DNA of 64,000 nucleotides, taken from the NCBI RefSeq assembly GCF_002135375.1, contig NZ_NEGH01000002.1, forward strand, positions 62,001-126,000. Reading direction: 5' to 3'. The stretch is from Acinetobacter sp. ANC 4558 (GTDB lineage: Bacteria; Pseudomonadota; Gammaproteobacteria; Pseudomonadales; Moraxellaceae). Shown piece after piece: positions 55,810 through 64,000 of this stretch. Both the position numbers and the translations under genes were made by a program. Under the pieces are notes generated by a model. The model ran no database searches, was not told where the DNA came from, and saw nothing but the letters and a program-made list of their open reading frames with translations. Each line of letters opens with the position of its first letter. The first letter of the stretch is position 1.

Positions 55810-57819
55810 TCATGGCTGAGCCAATACTTTAAATAAAAATGAGCTCACTAATGCAGCATGAAATGCACGTAATTTTTTTGTTGCAAAAATACGATGTCCT
55901 CCCTCCGACAGTTCATAAAAATACACCTCTGGTATATTCAACTCTTTCATCTTTGCAGCCATTTTTCTGGCATGTGCAGGTGATACTCGATCATCACTCG
56001 TTATGGTGTAAAATAAAATTGCTGGATAATCTTGTGCGGCCGACAGCTGATGATATGGAGAAATTGTGTGTAAAAAATTTCTGCCCACTTCGTTATTCGG
56101 ATCCCCATATTCAGCAATCCATAAATGTCCTGCTCCAATTTCATGAAACCGTAGCATATCAAGTAAGGGCACTTCACACACAATAGCAGCAAATAAATGC
56201 GGATATTGTGTCAGCATATTTCCCACCAATAACCCTCCATTACTCCCCCCTATTGCCGCTAATTTATTTGGTGAAGTTATGCCTCTTTGAATTAACTCTT
56301 CTGCGACAGCGGCAAAATCCTCATAGGCGCGTTGTCTATTTTGTTTTAATGCCTGCTGATGCCATGAAGGGCCATACTCACTGCCCCCACGAATGTTTGC
56401 AATAACATAAATACCCCCCTCATCAATCCAAGCAGGAATTTCTGTTTCAAGAAATTTTGGAAGCAATGAAAACTGAAACCCACCATAGCCCTCGATTAAA
56501 GTTTGCTGTGGCACGTCGGTTAAATCCTTTTTTGCAATTTGAAAATAAGGAATTTTTGTACCATCTTGAGATATCGCAAAATTTTGTGTAACCTCATAAT
56601 TATCAGGAATAAGCTGATTTGATTCAAATTTTATTAATTGCTTCGTTCTTGTATTCAAGTCAACCCTATATAATCGTTGCGCCGATACAAAACTTTCTTC
56701 AATCATAAAAAAATGATTACTGGTACGATCAACGTGATCAATTCGTATTTGTGCATATTGTTGATCAGGCCACATCGCATCCACATATTTAAAATCACTT
56801 CTACAATCTAATATGTGCAAAAAGTGACTGATATCTTTCATAATTTTTAGAATCAAAAAATCTTTACTAAAATTAAAACTAAATAAAATCTGATCGTATG
56901 CTTGTTGAAAGATAATTTTAAATAATCGACATCCCGATAAAAACTCATTTAAGTCAATCACCAATAATGAACCTGCTAAATACTCTGGATGAATATCCCA
57001 GTCTGTACTTAAAACAACGATTAACCAATTTTCATGAAAATCTATCTGCGCATCTAAAGGTAAATCTAATCGTTTTAGATCATCCAATAAATAAACTTCT
57101 GTTTCATAAAAGTTAATCGCTCTATAAAGAATACTTTTTTCAAAATTTTTAGTCGTATCGTATGTAGCAAATACATTTAAATCTGTTTGCTTCCCTTCAA
57201 ATACGATGATTGCTTGCTCAATTGAAGTACCACGCTGCCATTTTTTAACAATTCGTGGATAACCTGACAAGGTCAAACTATCTTGCCCAAAATCTGTCAT
57301 GACATAAATATGGTTTTTATCTATCCAATTCACTGTCGTATTGGCGATATCAACAAAAAAACCATCTAAAACAAATTGCTTAGTTTTTAAATTAAACTCA
57401 CGAACTTGAACAGCATCTGTACCATCTTCGGCTAAATAGATTAAACAGTGCTCCTCACTCTCTGCTAAAAAAATACAATCTTGATAAAACCAATTGATAT
57501 TTTCAATAGCGCCTAATACATCAATATCAATCACGGTTTCCCATTCAATGTCATCTAAACAATATTTTTCAAATGAGGTTCTACGCCATATTCCTTTAGG
57601 ATGTTGATCATCCTGCCATAGATTATAAAAATACGCGCCTTGCTTTGTAACATAAGGAATTTTCTCTTGATTAAAAATAACATTATTAATTTTTTGATTT
57701 ATATGATTAAAATTTTCAGATTTGACTAAAATTTCTTCTGTGATCTTGTTTTCTAGTGCTACCCATGCCAAAGCATCTGAACCGTATATTTCTTCTAAAT
57801 ATAAAAACTGATCTGTCAT
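55810..57819 (-). CDS. prolyl oligopeptidase-family serine peptidase (S9)
   Basis: 669 residues from ATG 57819 (MTDQFLYLEEIYG), which has GGAAGA five bases upstream. ATG 57831 and GTG 57840 are alternatives. An N-terminal beta-propeller (about 60-400) precedes an alpha/beta hydrolase domain with nucleophile Ser526 in AAIGGSNGGLL, the Asp in ITSDDRVSPAHA and the His in EGGHRIF. There is no signal peptide, so it is cytoplasmic. It cleaves short peptides, typically after proline or basic residues; specificity is not readable. The single gene lies between cyo and rpsF. Confidence 0.92.
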   Translation of the reverse strand: MTDQFLYLEEIYGSDALAWVALENKITEEILVKSENFNHINQKINNVIFNQEKIPYVTKQGAYFYNLWQDDQHPKGIWRRTSFEKYCLDDIEWETVIDIDVLGAIENINWFYQDCIFLAESEEHCLIYLAEDGTDAVQVREFNLKTKQFVLDGFFVDIANTTVNWIDKNHIYVMTDFGQDSLTLSGYPRIVKKWQRGTSIEQAIIVFEGKQTDLNVFATYDTTKNFEKSILYRAINFYETEVYLLDDLKRLDLPLDAQIDFHENWLIVVLSTDWDIHPEYLAGSLLVIDLNEFLSGCRLFKIIFQQAYDQILFSFNFSKDFLILKIMKDISHFLHILDCRSDFKYVDAMWPDQQYAQIRIDHVDRTSNHFFMIEESFVSAQRLYRVDLNTRTKQLIKFESNQLIPDNYEVTQNFAISQDGTKIPYFQIAKKDLTDVPQQTLIEGYGGFQFSLLPKFLETEIPAWIDEGGIYVIANIRGGSEYGPSWHQQALKQNRQRAYEDFAAVAEELIQRGITSPNKLAAIGGSNGGLLVGNMLTQYPHLFAAIVCEVPLLDMLRFHEIGAGHLWIAEYGDPNNEVGRNFLHTISPYHQLSAAQDYPAILFYTITSDDRVSPAHARKMAAKMKELNIPEVYFYELSEGGHRIFATKKLRAFHAALVSSFLFKVLAQP

Positions 57820-58043
57820 ATATTCTTCCATTAACTCCACTTTGATATTTATTTAATTTTAGTTAAATAATATGCACAACGAAGAGGCGTATCATTGTTC
57901 ATTTCTTGTATTAAAACGTATACGTTCCTTCCCCCACTCCTCTTGAAATTTTCCATAAAAGCGACTAGAATCTCGGCTTCCGTAATTACTACGGCACAAC
58001 TTCGGTTGTGACTCCTTGCTTCTAACAATTAGGTTAGGGGCTG

Positions 58044-58058
58044 TATAATCCGTAAGGA
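58044..58058 (+). promoter_or_regulatory. -10 box and ribosome site of rpsF
   Basis: TATAAT at 58044-58049 followed by AAGGAG at about 58053-58058, eight bases before the rpsF ATG. No clear -35 at ideal spacing. With this -10 the leader would be very short, so the main promoter may lie further upstream. Confidence 0.4.
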
Positions 58059-58065
58059 GCTGACA

Positions 58066-58452
58066 ATGCGTCACTACGAAATCGTACTTCTGGTACATCC
58101 AGATCAAAGCGATCAAGTGGTAGGTATGGTTGAACGCTATATCTCTCACATTAAAGAAGCTGAAGGTCAAATTCACCGTCTTGAAGATTGGGGCCGTCGC
58201 CAATTGGCTTACCCAATTAACAAAATTCACAAAGCGCACTACATTTTAATGAACATTGAATGTGGTCAAACGACGCTTGACGAACTTGAAGAATTGTTCC
58301 GTTATAACGATGCAATTATTCGTAGTCTTATCATCCGTCGTGAAAACGCAATCACTGAAGAGTCTTTATTGGCTAAGAGTGCTGAAGAAAAACGTGCGCG
58401 TAAAGCTCAACGTGAAGAAGCACAATTGGCTCAAGATTCTGTTGAAGCATAA
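58066..58452 (+). CDS. rpsF: 30S ribosomal protein S6
   Basis: 128 residues: [18 protein letters not shown] start, [14 protein letters not shown] centre and [11 protein letters not shown] strand are canonical for S6. The C-terminal tail is charged (Glu/Lys/Arg), the region that RimK can modify in some bacteria. First gene of rpsF-rpsR-rplI; AAGGAG ribosome site. Confidence 0.98.
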   Translation: MRHYEIVLLVHPDQSDQVVGMVERYISHIKEAEGQIHRLEDWGRRQLAYPINKIHKAHYILMNIECGQTTLDELEELFRYNDAIIRSLIIRRENAITEESLLAKSAEEKRARKAQREEAQLAQDSVEA

Positions 58453-58463
58453 GGAGAACATCA

Positions 58464-58691
58464 ATGGCACGTTTCTACCGTCGTCGTAAGTTCTGCCGCT
58501 TTACAGCTGAGAACGTTACATATATCGACTATAAAGATATCGATACTTTAAAACAGTACATCACTGAAAACGGCAAGATTGTTCCTAGCCGTATTACAGG
58601 TACTAAAGCTCGTTACCAACGTCAATTAGCGCTTGCTATTAAACAAGCTCGCTACTTATCGTTGATTCCTTACACTGACAATCATAAGTGA
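58464..58691 (+). CDS. rpsR: 30S ribosomal protein S18
   Basis: 75 residues, [17 protein letters not shown] start and the [20 protein letters not shown] core are canonical for S18. It directly follows rpsF; the priB gene that sits between them in enteric bacteria is absent. Confidence 0.98.
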   Translation: MARFYRRRKFCRFTAENVTYIDYKDIDTLKQYITENGKIVPSRITGTKARYQRQLALAIKQARYLSLIPYTDNHK

Positions 58692-58700
58692 GGTTGAGCT

Positions 58701-59147
58701 GTGGATATTATCTTACTACAACGCATTAAAAACCTTGGTAAACTTGGTGATAAAGTTTCAGTTAAAGCTGGTTATGGCCGCAACTTCTTAATCCCTCAGG
58801 GTAAAGCTGTTGCTGCAACTGAAGCAAATACTGCTGCTTTTGAAGCTCGTCGTGCTGAACTTGAAAAAGTTGAATCTGATGTTTTAGCTGCTGCTCAAGC
58901 ACGTGCTAATCAATTAGACGAAGTAAATATCGTAATCACTGCGAAAGCTGGTGATGAAGGTAAACTTTTCGGTTCTATTGGTACTCGCGATATTGCTGAT
59001 GCTTTAACGAATGCTGGTCTAGAAGTAGATCGCGCAGAAGTTCGTTTACCAAATGGTGCGCTTCGCAACACTGGTGAATTTAACATCTCGATTCAATTGC
59101 ATCATGATGTTGCTGCTGAAGTTCTCGTTACAATCGTATCTGAGTAA
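58701..59147 (+). CDS. rplI: 50S ribosomal protein L9
   Basis: 148 residues from a GTG start ([17 protein letters not shown]). The N-domain motif [13 protein letters not shown], the long central helix and the C-domain [14 protein letters not shown] are all present. Third gene of the ribosomal cluster, followed by a strong terminator. Confidence 0.98.
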   Translation: MDIILLQRIKNLGKLGDKVSVKAGYGRNFLIPQGKAVAATEANTAAFEARRAELEKVESDVLAAAQARANQLDEVNIVITAKAGDEGKLFGSIGTRDIADALTNAGLEVDRAEVRLPNGALRNTGEFNISIQLHHDVAAEVLVTIVSE

Positions 59148-59156
59148 TTTTTGCAC

Positions 59157-59189
59157 AAAAAAGAGCATGCTTTCGCATGCTCTTTTTTT
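59157..59189 (+). terminator. intrinsic terminator after rplI
   Basis: AGAGCATGC (59162-59170), loop TTTC, GCATGCTCT (59175-59183), then seven T; A-rich 5' side. Confidence 0.92.
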
Positions 59190-59343
59190 ATCTTTTAAAA
59201 ATAGTTTACTTTTTCATTGATTTAAATAAGTGAAAATTTCGGTATGTATTGGCTAGCAGAAAGCGTATGATCTGCTAAAATAAATCATATTCTATCGCAT
59301 TGCATTTTCATAGCATTTACTGTATTTAAAATCAGGAATTTAT

Positions 59344-60789
59344 ATGTCACAGGCAAATGCCAAAAGCACACAAAAAACCTCAAAAGCAGATGTAAATAGT
59401 GCTGAAACGTCTCAATTGAAAGAAATTCGTACACCACCACATAATTTAGCCATTGAACAAGCCGTTCTTGCAGCATTAATGACTGTAGCTGAATCTTTTG
59501 AGCAAGTGGGTGATGTATTACAAGAAGTAGATTTCTACGCAACACGTCATAAATATATTTTCCGTGCAATTGATACGCTTGCTAAAGAAAACTCGCCTTA
59601 TGATGCTGTTTTAGTCAATGACTGGTTAATAAAACAAAACTTATTAGATGCGGTTGGTGGTGAAGAATACCTCATGCAACTTATGGCGGATTCCCCTTCA
59701 AGTTTCTACAATATTGAAACCTATGCAACCAAAATTAAAGAGTTTGCAACGTTAAGAAATATGATTAAAGTCAGCACTGAAATTTTGCAGAATGCCTATG
59801 ATACAAAAGGCAGATCCGTCAGTGAAATTTTAGATTTAGCTGAAACAAATGTATTCCAAATTGCAGAACAACATAACAATAATAAAAAAAATGCTGGTCC
59901 TAAACCCATTACGACCGTTGTTGCTGATGTATTTGATAAGCTCAATGAACTATCACAAATGGAAGGAAGTATCACTGGATTAACTACAGGTTTCCTAGAA
60001 TTAGATAATAAAACATCAGGTATGCAATCTGGAGATTTAATTATTGTTGCTGCTCGTCCTTCTATGGGTAAAACGACGTTTGCAATGAATTTAGTTGAAA
60101 GTGTTTTATTTAATAATGATTTACCTGCCTTGGTTTTCTCGATGGAGATGCCAGCAGACTCAATTGCAATGCGTTTAATTTCTGCCTACGGAAAAGTTCA
60201 TCAAGGTCACTTACGTTCGGGAAAATTAGATGGTGAAGAATGGTCAAAAGTGACTGGAACAATTCTTCAATTACAAGAAAAGCATTTATATATTGATGAT
60301 TCCTCTGCGTTGCCACCCACAGAGCTTCGAGCGCGAGCTCGACGTATTGCAAAGCAACATGGCGGAAAAATCGGCTGTATTATGGTCGACTATCTTCAGC
60401 TTATGAAAGTACCTGGAATGGGTGATAACCGTGTAGGTGAAATTTCTGAAATTTCCCGAAGCTTAAAAGCATTAGCGAAAGAAATGAATTGCCCTGTTAT
60501 TGCACTTTCTCAGCTGAACCGATCATTAGAGAATCGACCAAATAAACGACCTGTGATGTCAGATTTACGTGAATCAGGGGCAATTGAACAAGATGCCGAC
60601 TTGATTATGTTTATTTATCGTGATGAAGTTTATAACAAAGAGTCGAAAGAAGCTGGTACAGCAGAAATTATCATTGGTAAACAACGTAATGGACCAATTG
60701 GCTCAGTCCGTTTAGCCTTTGAAGGACATTATACGCGTTTTAGTAATCTATCACCTGAATTCTATGCACAATATGAAGATGATGAATAG
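59344..60789 (+). CDS. dnaB: replicative DNA helicase DnaB
   Basis: 481 residues. The N-terminal domain (NLAIEQAVLAALM onward, to about 175) is followed by a linker and a RecA-type C-domain with Walker A ARPSMGKTTFAMN (about 236-248), Walker B IMVDYLQLM and the segment SQLNRSLENRP. It unwinds DNA at the replication fork. No intein is seen, and the length is usual. Weak GGGC/GCCC hairpin with T run at 60794-60813 just after the stop. Confidence 0.98.
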   Translation: MSQANAKSTQKTSKADVNSAETSQLKEIRTPPHNLAIEQAVLAALMTVAESFEQVGDVLQEVDFYATRHKYIFRAIDTLAKENSPYDAVLVNDWLIKQNLLDAVGGEEYLMQLMADSPSSFYNIETYATKIKEFATLRNMIKVSTEILQNAYDTKGRSVSEILDLAETNVFQIAEQHNNNKKNAGPKPITTVVADVFDKLNELSQMEGSITGLTTGFLELDNKTSGMQSGDLIIVAARPSMGKTTFAMNLVESVLFNNDLPALVFSMEMPADSIAMRLISAYGKVHQGHLRSGKLDGEEWSKVTGTILQLQEKHLYIDDSSALPPTELRARARRIAKQHGGKIGCIMVDYLQLMKVPGMGDNRVGEISEISRSLKALAKEMNCPVIALSQLNRSLENRPNKRPVMSDLRESGAIEQDADLIMFIYRDEVYNKESKEAGTAEIIIGKQRNGPIGSVRLAFEGHYTRFSNLSPEFYAQYEDDE

Positions 60790-61213
60790 AATTGGGCAAT
60801 TATACGCCCTTTTCTACTTCATTTAGCTATAACGCATTAAATATAGCATTCAATTATTTCTAAACCCATTTAATTAATTCCGACTTTAACCCCGATTAAA
60901 TGTGAACATTTAGTAAATATATCAACATGATCTTTAGTTTTTTCAATTGCAAATAATTTGCCCCACTAAATCAAAATTTCAGTCACGTTTTAAGATAAAT
61001 AATTATTCATAAATATGCTTTTCATTGAACATTTCTCTAGAGACACGAATATTAATGAAAATCATAAATGAACGTATTCATTTTCAAATGAAGCGCTTAG
61101 AATAGGTCATTGCGATATATTTAAATTGCATTAAAATCATATAAGAATGCTGAATCAAGAAATAAGTTATGTATTTCCTAATCATCATCTATCTTCTTTA
61201 AGGAGTAATTCGG
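60790..61213. other. dnaB-alr intergenic region
   Basis: No gene seen in 424 bases. The left end has a weak terminator hairpin (GGGC 60794-60797, GCCC 60806-60809, T run). Near the right end TTGCGA (61110-61115) and TAAAAT (61132-61137), 16 bases apart, are a possible alr promoter. The rest is plain AT-rich sequence. Confidence 0.4.
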
Positions 61214-62287
61214 GTGCGCCAAGCAACAGTTTATATTGATAGTGAAGCACTGCAATATAATTTAAATCGTGTCAAACAACTTGCACCAAAAGCAAAAATA
61301 GTGAGCATGGTCAAAGCCAATGCATATGGACACGGGGTAAAAAACTGTTTAGCCGCCTTAAAAAATACCGATGCATTCGGTGTTGCATGCTTAGAAGAAG
61401 CGATTGAAATTCGTGAATTAGGTTATCAACAACCCATTACTTTAATTGAAGGTATATTTTCATCTGATGAGATGAAAACTGTACTTGAACAGAATATTGA
61501 AATCGTTGTCCACCATCAACAACAATTAGATTGGTTATATGCCCATCAAGTTGCATATCAAAATAAAAACTTAAAAGTTTGGGTTAAATTGAATAGCGGA
61601 ATGAACCGTCTTGGTTTTAAATTATCTGAAATTATTAACGTCATTCAAACACTTAAAACTAAAGGTTTTACTTGCGTACTTGTCATGCATTTTGCAAATG
61701 CTGATACAGATAATCATGATCTCAATGAACAACAAAAATTACAATTTCTACAGGTAAAAGAAGCTTGTTCACCTATTTTAGCCTCTTGCTGTAATTCTGC
61801 CGCTATCTTCCAATGGCCCGAACTTCACTTTGATTTTGTTCGTCCAGGCATTATGCTTTACGGTGCAAGTCCTTTTGCTCATAAATCTGCACATGAATTA
61901 GATTTAAAACCAGTCATGTCCTTTACCGCGGAAATCATTGCTTTAAATCACCTTCAAAAAGGTGATGCGGTCGGTTATGGTTCAAGCTTCGTGGTTGAAA
62001 AAGATACCCATCTTGCGATTGTTTCCATCGGCTATGGGGATGGTTATCCAAGAGCATATTTCAAACAAAATTACGTTGTCATTAATCATCAAAAAGTTGC
62101 CGTTATTGGTCGGGTGTCTATGGATATGATTGCAATTGATATCACGGGTTTAAATGTTGAAATTGGCACAAAAGTAGAACTTTGGGGGAAACATAGATTG
62201 GTCGATGAAGTTGCTGATGCCAATGGAACAATTGGTTATGAGTTACTGTGTCGTCTAAGCAACCGTCCGATAAGAAAAGTTGTTTAA
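61214..62287 (+). CDS. alr: alanine racemase
   Basis: 357 residues from a GTG start with AAGGAG 9-10 bases upstream. The PLP lysine is Lys34 in MVKANAYGHG; the second catalytic Tyr is in SIGYGDGYPRA near residue 273. The substrate-gate region and C-terminal beta domain (VGRVSMDMIAIDI) are present. It makes D-alanine for peptidoglycan. The order dnaB-alr is common in gammaproteobacteria. Confidence 0.97.
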   Translation: MRQATVYIDSEALQYNLNRVKQLAPKAKIVSMVKANAYGHGVKNCLAALKNTDAFGVACLEEAIEIRELGYQQPITLIEGIFSSDEMKTVLEQNIEIVVHHQQQLDWLYAHQVAYQNKNLKVWVKLNSGMNRLGFKLSEIINVIQTLKTKGFTCVLVMHFANADTDNHDLNEQQKLQFLQVKEACSPILASCCNSAAIFQWPELHFDFVRPGIMLYGASPFAHKSAHELDLKPVMSFTAEIIALNHLQKGDAVGYGSSFVVEKDTHLAIVSIGYGDGYPRAYFKQNYVVINHQKVAVIGRVSMDMIAIDITGLNVEIGTKVELWGKHRLVDEVADANGTIGYELLCRLSNRPIRKVV

Positions 62288-62434
62288 TTTTTAAATTGAT
62301 CATGAGCAATGAAGCCTAACCTATTTCTTAGGCCAAATTGCTCTTCTAAATTTTACAATACAACCCAAAATTGTTTGACTTAAACAGCTCAATAATTAAA
62401 ATACCGCTTACATGTTTTAATCTGTCCTCCAATT

Positions 62435-63154
62435 ATGTCGAACGATTTATTAGACCAGCAAGTTGTAGAGCTGGACAACCTGAATGAGCATCGTGAAATT
62501 GTCACGTTTATGCGTCGCTCTTCTCCGCTAAATACATCTCAACGTACTGCGCTTGAACAATATGCTCACTTAATTTTGGAATATCCTGTAGGTGATTTAA
62601 GACAACACTTTGCACATCCAGAGCGCCCACTGACCGTTGAGATTGGCTTTGGTATGGGGCGTTCACTTGTGTTGATGGCTCAAGCCAATCCTGAACGAAA
62701 TTTTATAGGAATTGAAGTGCATGTTCCTGGAATTGCACAGTGTGTATATGAAGCAGGTCTGGCAGGCGTAATGGACAATCTTCGTGTACTCGATGCTGAT
62801 GCAATTCAAGTTTTGCGTGAAATGCCAGACGATAGCATTAACTGCATTCAACTTTATTTCCCAGATCCGTGGCAGAAAAAACGCCACTTTAAACGTCGCT
62901 TTGTTGCACATGAACGTATGGAATTAGTGGAACAAAAACTTGAATTAAATGGAACCTTCCACTCTGCTACAGATTGGGAACCCTATGCTGAATGGATGCT
63001 TGATGTTTTAGACAACAGACCTCGCCTAAAAAATTTAGCTGGCAAAGGCAATAGCCACCCTCGTCCTGACTGGCGTCCACAAACTAAATTTGAACGACGT
63101 GGCATTGAATCAGGTCATAAAATTAATGATTTTATCTTTAAGAAAATAAATTAA
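62435..63154 (+). CDS. trmB: tRNA (guanine-N7-)-methyltransferase
   Basis: 239 residues. The SAM-binding motif is VEIGFGMGRSLVLMAQANPE, and the family active-site segment is LYFPDPWQKKRHFKRRFV, with the C-terminal TKFERRGIESGHKI typical of TrmB. It makes 7-methylguanosine at position 46 of tRNAs. Single gene, 147 bases after alr. Confidence 0.97.
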   Translation: MSNDLLDQQVVELDNLNEHREIVTFMRRSSPLNTSQRTALEQYAHLILEYPVGDLRQHFAHPERPLTVEIGFGMGRSLVLMAQANPERNFIGIEVHVPGIAQCVYEAGLAGVMDNLRVLDADAIQVLREMPDDSINCIQLYFPDPWQKKRHFKRRFVAHERMELVEQKLELNGTFHSATDWEPYAEWMLDVLDNRPRLKNLAGKGNSHPRPDWRPQTKFERRGIESGHKINDFIFKKIN

Positions 63155-63171
63155 CGCTTAAATCGAGAATA

Positions 63172-63201
63172 TCAAAAGCTGATCATTTGATCAGCTTTTG
63201 A
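63172..63201. terminator. bidirectional terminator between trmB and the DUF2520 gene
   Basis: TCAAAAGCTGATC pairs perfectly with GATCAGCTTTTGA over loop ATTT, between convergent genes. Confidence 0.85.
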
Positions 63202-63213
63202 ATTATCACTCAC

Positions 63214-63993
63214 TTAGTTTTTTTCATATTTCTTCATAATTTGCGCTGAAAGCAATTGATATACTGCTAAAAAATTTGTCTCATTTTGAGTTTGCAGCAT
63301 TTCTTGATGCATTTGAATAATATTCAAATCCCCCCGACTTGCAGGTCCAGTTTGTACATCCTGAGGATCAGTAAAGGTTGCTTTTCTCGCAGTTTCTAAC
63401 ATTAAAGGATGAAGTAAAGAAAAATCAACCTGACTTTGATCTAATATTTGCTTTGAAATTGCATAACAATAATTACTAAAATTACAGGCAAACACTGCCG
63501 CCAAATGTAAACTGAGACGCTGCTCTGACGTATATTCATATACTTTTTGACTCAAAAATGTGGCAAGTTGATACAATATTTCCCGATCTTTCACATCATG
63601 AGCTTCAATAAATAGTGGCGTCTGCTGCCAGTTTATTTTACTTTCAAAACTAAACGTTTGTAATGGATAAAATACGCCTGTTCGACTGAATGATTTTGCC
63701 AATACATCTATATGTGTACTACCAGAAGTATGTACAACTAATCCTTTAAAATTTAATTGCTTCAGCTGCTCAACAACAGTTGAAATTGCTTGATCATTAA
63801 CTGAAATAATCAAAAGTTCAATTTCAGGATCAATTTGATTTAAATCATCTATAGGTTGAGCATTTATATACTCTGCCAATCGTGTTGCATGTGTTAAATG
63901 GCGACTGAAAATTTGCACGATTTGATAGTTTGTAAAGAGCTTAGTTGCCAAATGCGTTGCAACCCGCCCTGCCCCAATAAATCCAATTTTCAT
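63214..63993 (-). CDS. Rossmann-fold DUF2520 protein
   Basis: 259 residues. The N-terminal NAD(P)-binding motif is IGFIGAGRVATHLA, and residues about 155-255 form a helical DUF2520 domain (LAAVFACNFSNYCYA). The layout is similar to pyrroline-5-carboxylate reductase or NADP oxidoreductase coenzyme F420-type proteins, but the substrate is not established. The complete gene begins 7 bases from the window edge, so its upstream context is not visible. Confidence 0.88.
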   Translation of the reverse strand: MKIGFIGAGRVATHLATKLFTNYQIVQIFSRHLTHATRLAEYINAQPIDDLNQIDPEIELLIISVNDQAISTVVEQLKQLNFKGLVVHTSGSTHIDVLAKSFSRTGVFYPLQTFSFESKINWQQTPLFIEAHDVKDREILYQLATFLSQKVYEYTSEQRLSLHLAAVFACNFSNYCYAISKQILDQSQVDFSLLHPLMLETARKATFTDPQDVQTGPASRGDLNIIQMHQEMLQTQNETNFLAVYQLLSAQIMKKYEKN

Positions 63994-64000
63994 TTTGAAA

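Noticed and set aside
57892..58239. Open frame of 115 codons on the minus strand across the rpsF start
   Set aside because: It is antisense to the conserved rpsF gene and its promoter region and has no protein-like signature.
59285..59569. Minus-strand frame of 94 codons
   Set aside because: It is antisense to the dnaB start; no features.

Overview
The window reads as a chromosomal segment of an Acinetobacter-like gammaproteobacterium (Moraxellaceae). The evidence is AT-rich DNA, the order rpsF-rpsR-rplI-dnaB-alr with no priB between rpsF and rpsR, a cyoABCDE quinol oxidase operon beside a ppsA/ppsR divergent pair, and proteins of Acinetobacter type (FecA-like receptor, DUF3649/PepSY/DUF3325 iron operon, ESPR autotransporter). 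This assignment is from gene content and protein style, not from a database search.

Layout. 1-4070: tail of a LysR regulator, a lipoprotein, a decayed IS5-type transposase fragment, an ArsR-rhodanese regulator and, divergent from it, an MFS transporter broken in the middle. 4070-8220: rluE, a periplasmic hydroxyisourate-hydrolase-like protein, pdxB-epmA and a lipoprotein. 8500-10922: a four-gene alkylation-repair operon (AraC-methyltransferase Ada, a 2OG-Fe(II) oxygenase, a separate small Ada-type zinc domain, an AlkB-like dioxygenase). 11293-18813: iron and tRNA genes, namely a Fur-boxed FecA-like receptor, trhP-yfhL, a Fur-boxed DUF3649-PepSY-DUF3325 operon and a Sel1-repeat protein. 18890-24824: a chaperone-usher pilus operon with two chaperones. 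25789-29298: a type Va autotransporter with about 60-residue passenger repeats. 29449-30048: a LysE-type exporter.

30880-43360 is the most interesting accessory block. A TonB-dependent receptor, an FbpB-like permease, its ATPase, a binding protein, a metal-dependent amidohydrolase and a DOPA-4,5-dioxygenase-family protein lie head to tail with tiny gaps or ATGA overlaps. They are followed by an ABC exporter, a LuxR-type regulator and an amidase. The gene set suggests uptake of a bulky aromatic or catecholic, possibly amide-linked and possibly iron-bound compound, then its hydrolysis and ring cleavage. The substrate cannot be read from the sequence. It is followed by a lipoprotein serine hydrolase of beta-lactamase fold overlapping a MerR regulator that appears to carry the same C-terminal accessory domain as the hydrolase.

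46231-63993 is conserved core: ppsR and ppsA (divergent), a GYF-RDD membrane protein, cyoABCDE behind a strongly structured leader, a prolyl-oligopeptidase-family peptidase, rpsF-rpsR-rplI, dnaB, alr, trmB and a DUF2520 protein. No tRNA, rRNA, CRISPR array, intact insertion sequence or prophage was seen.
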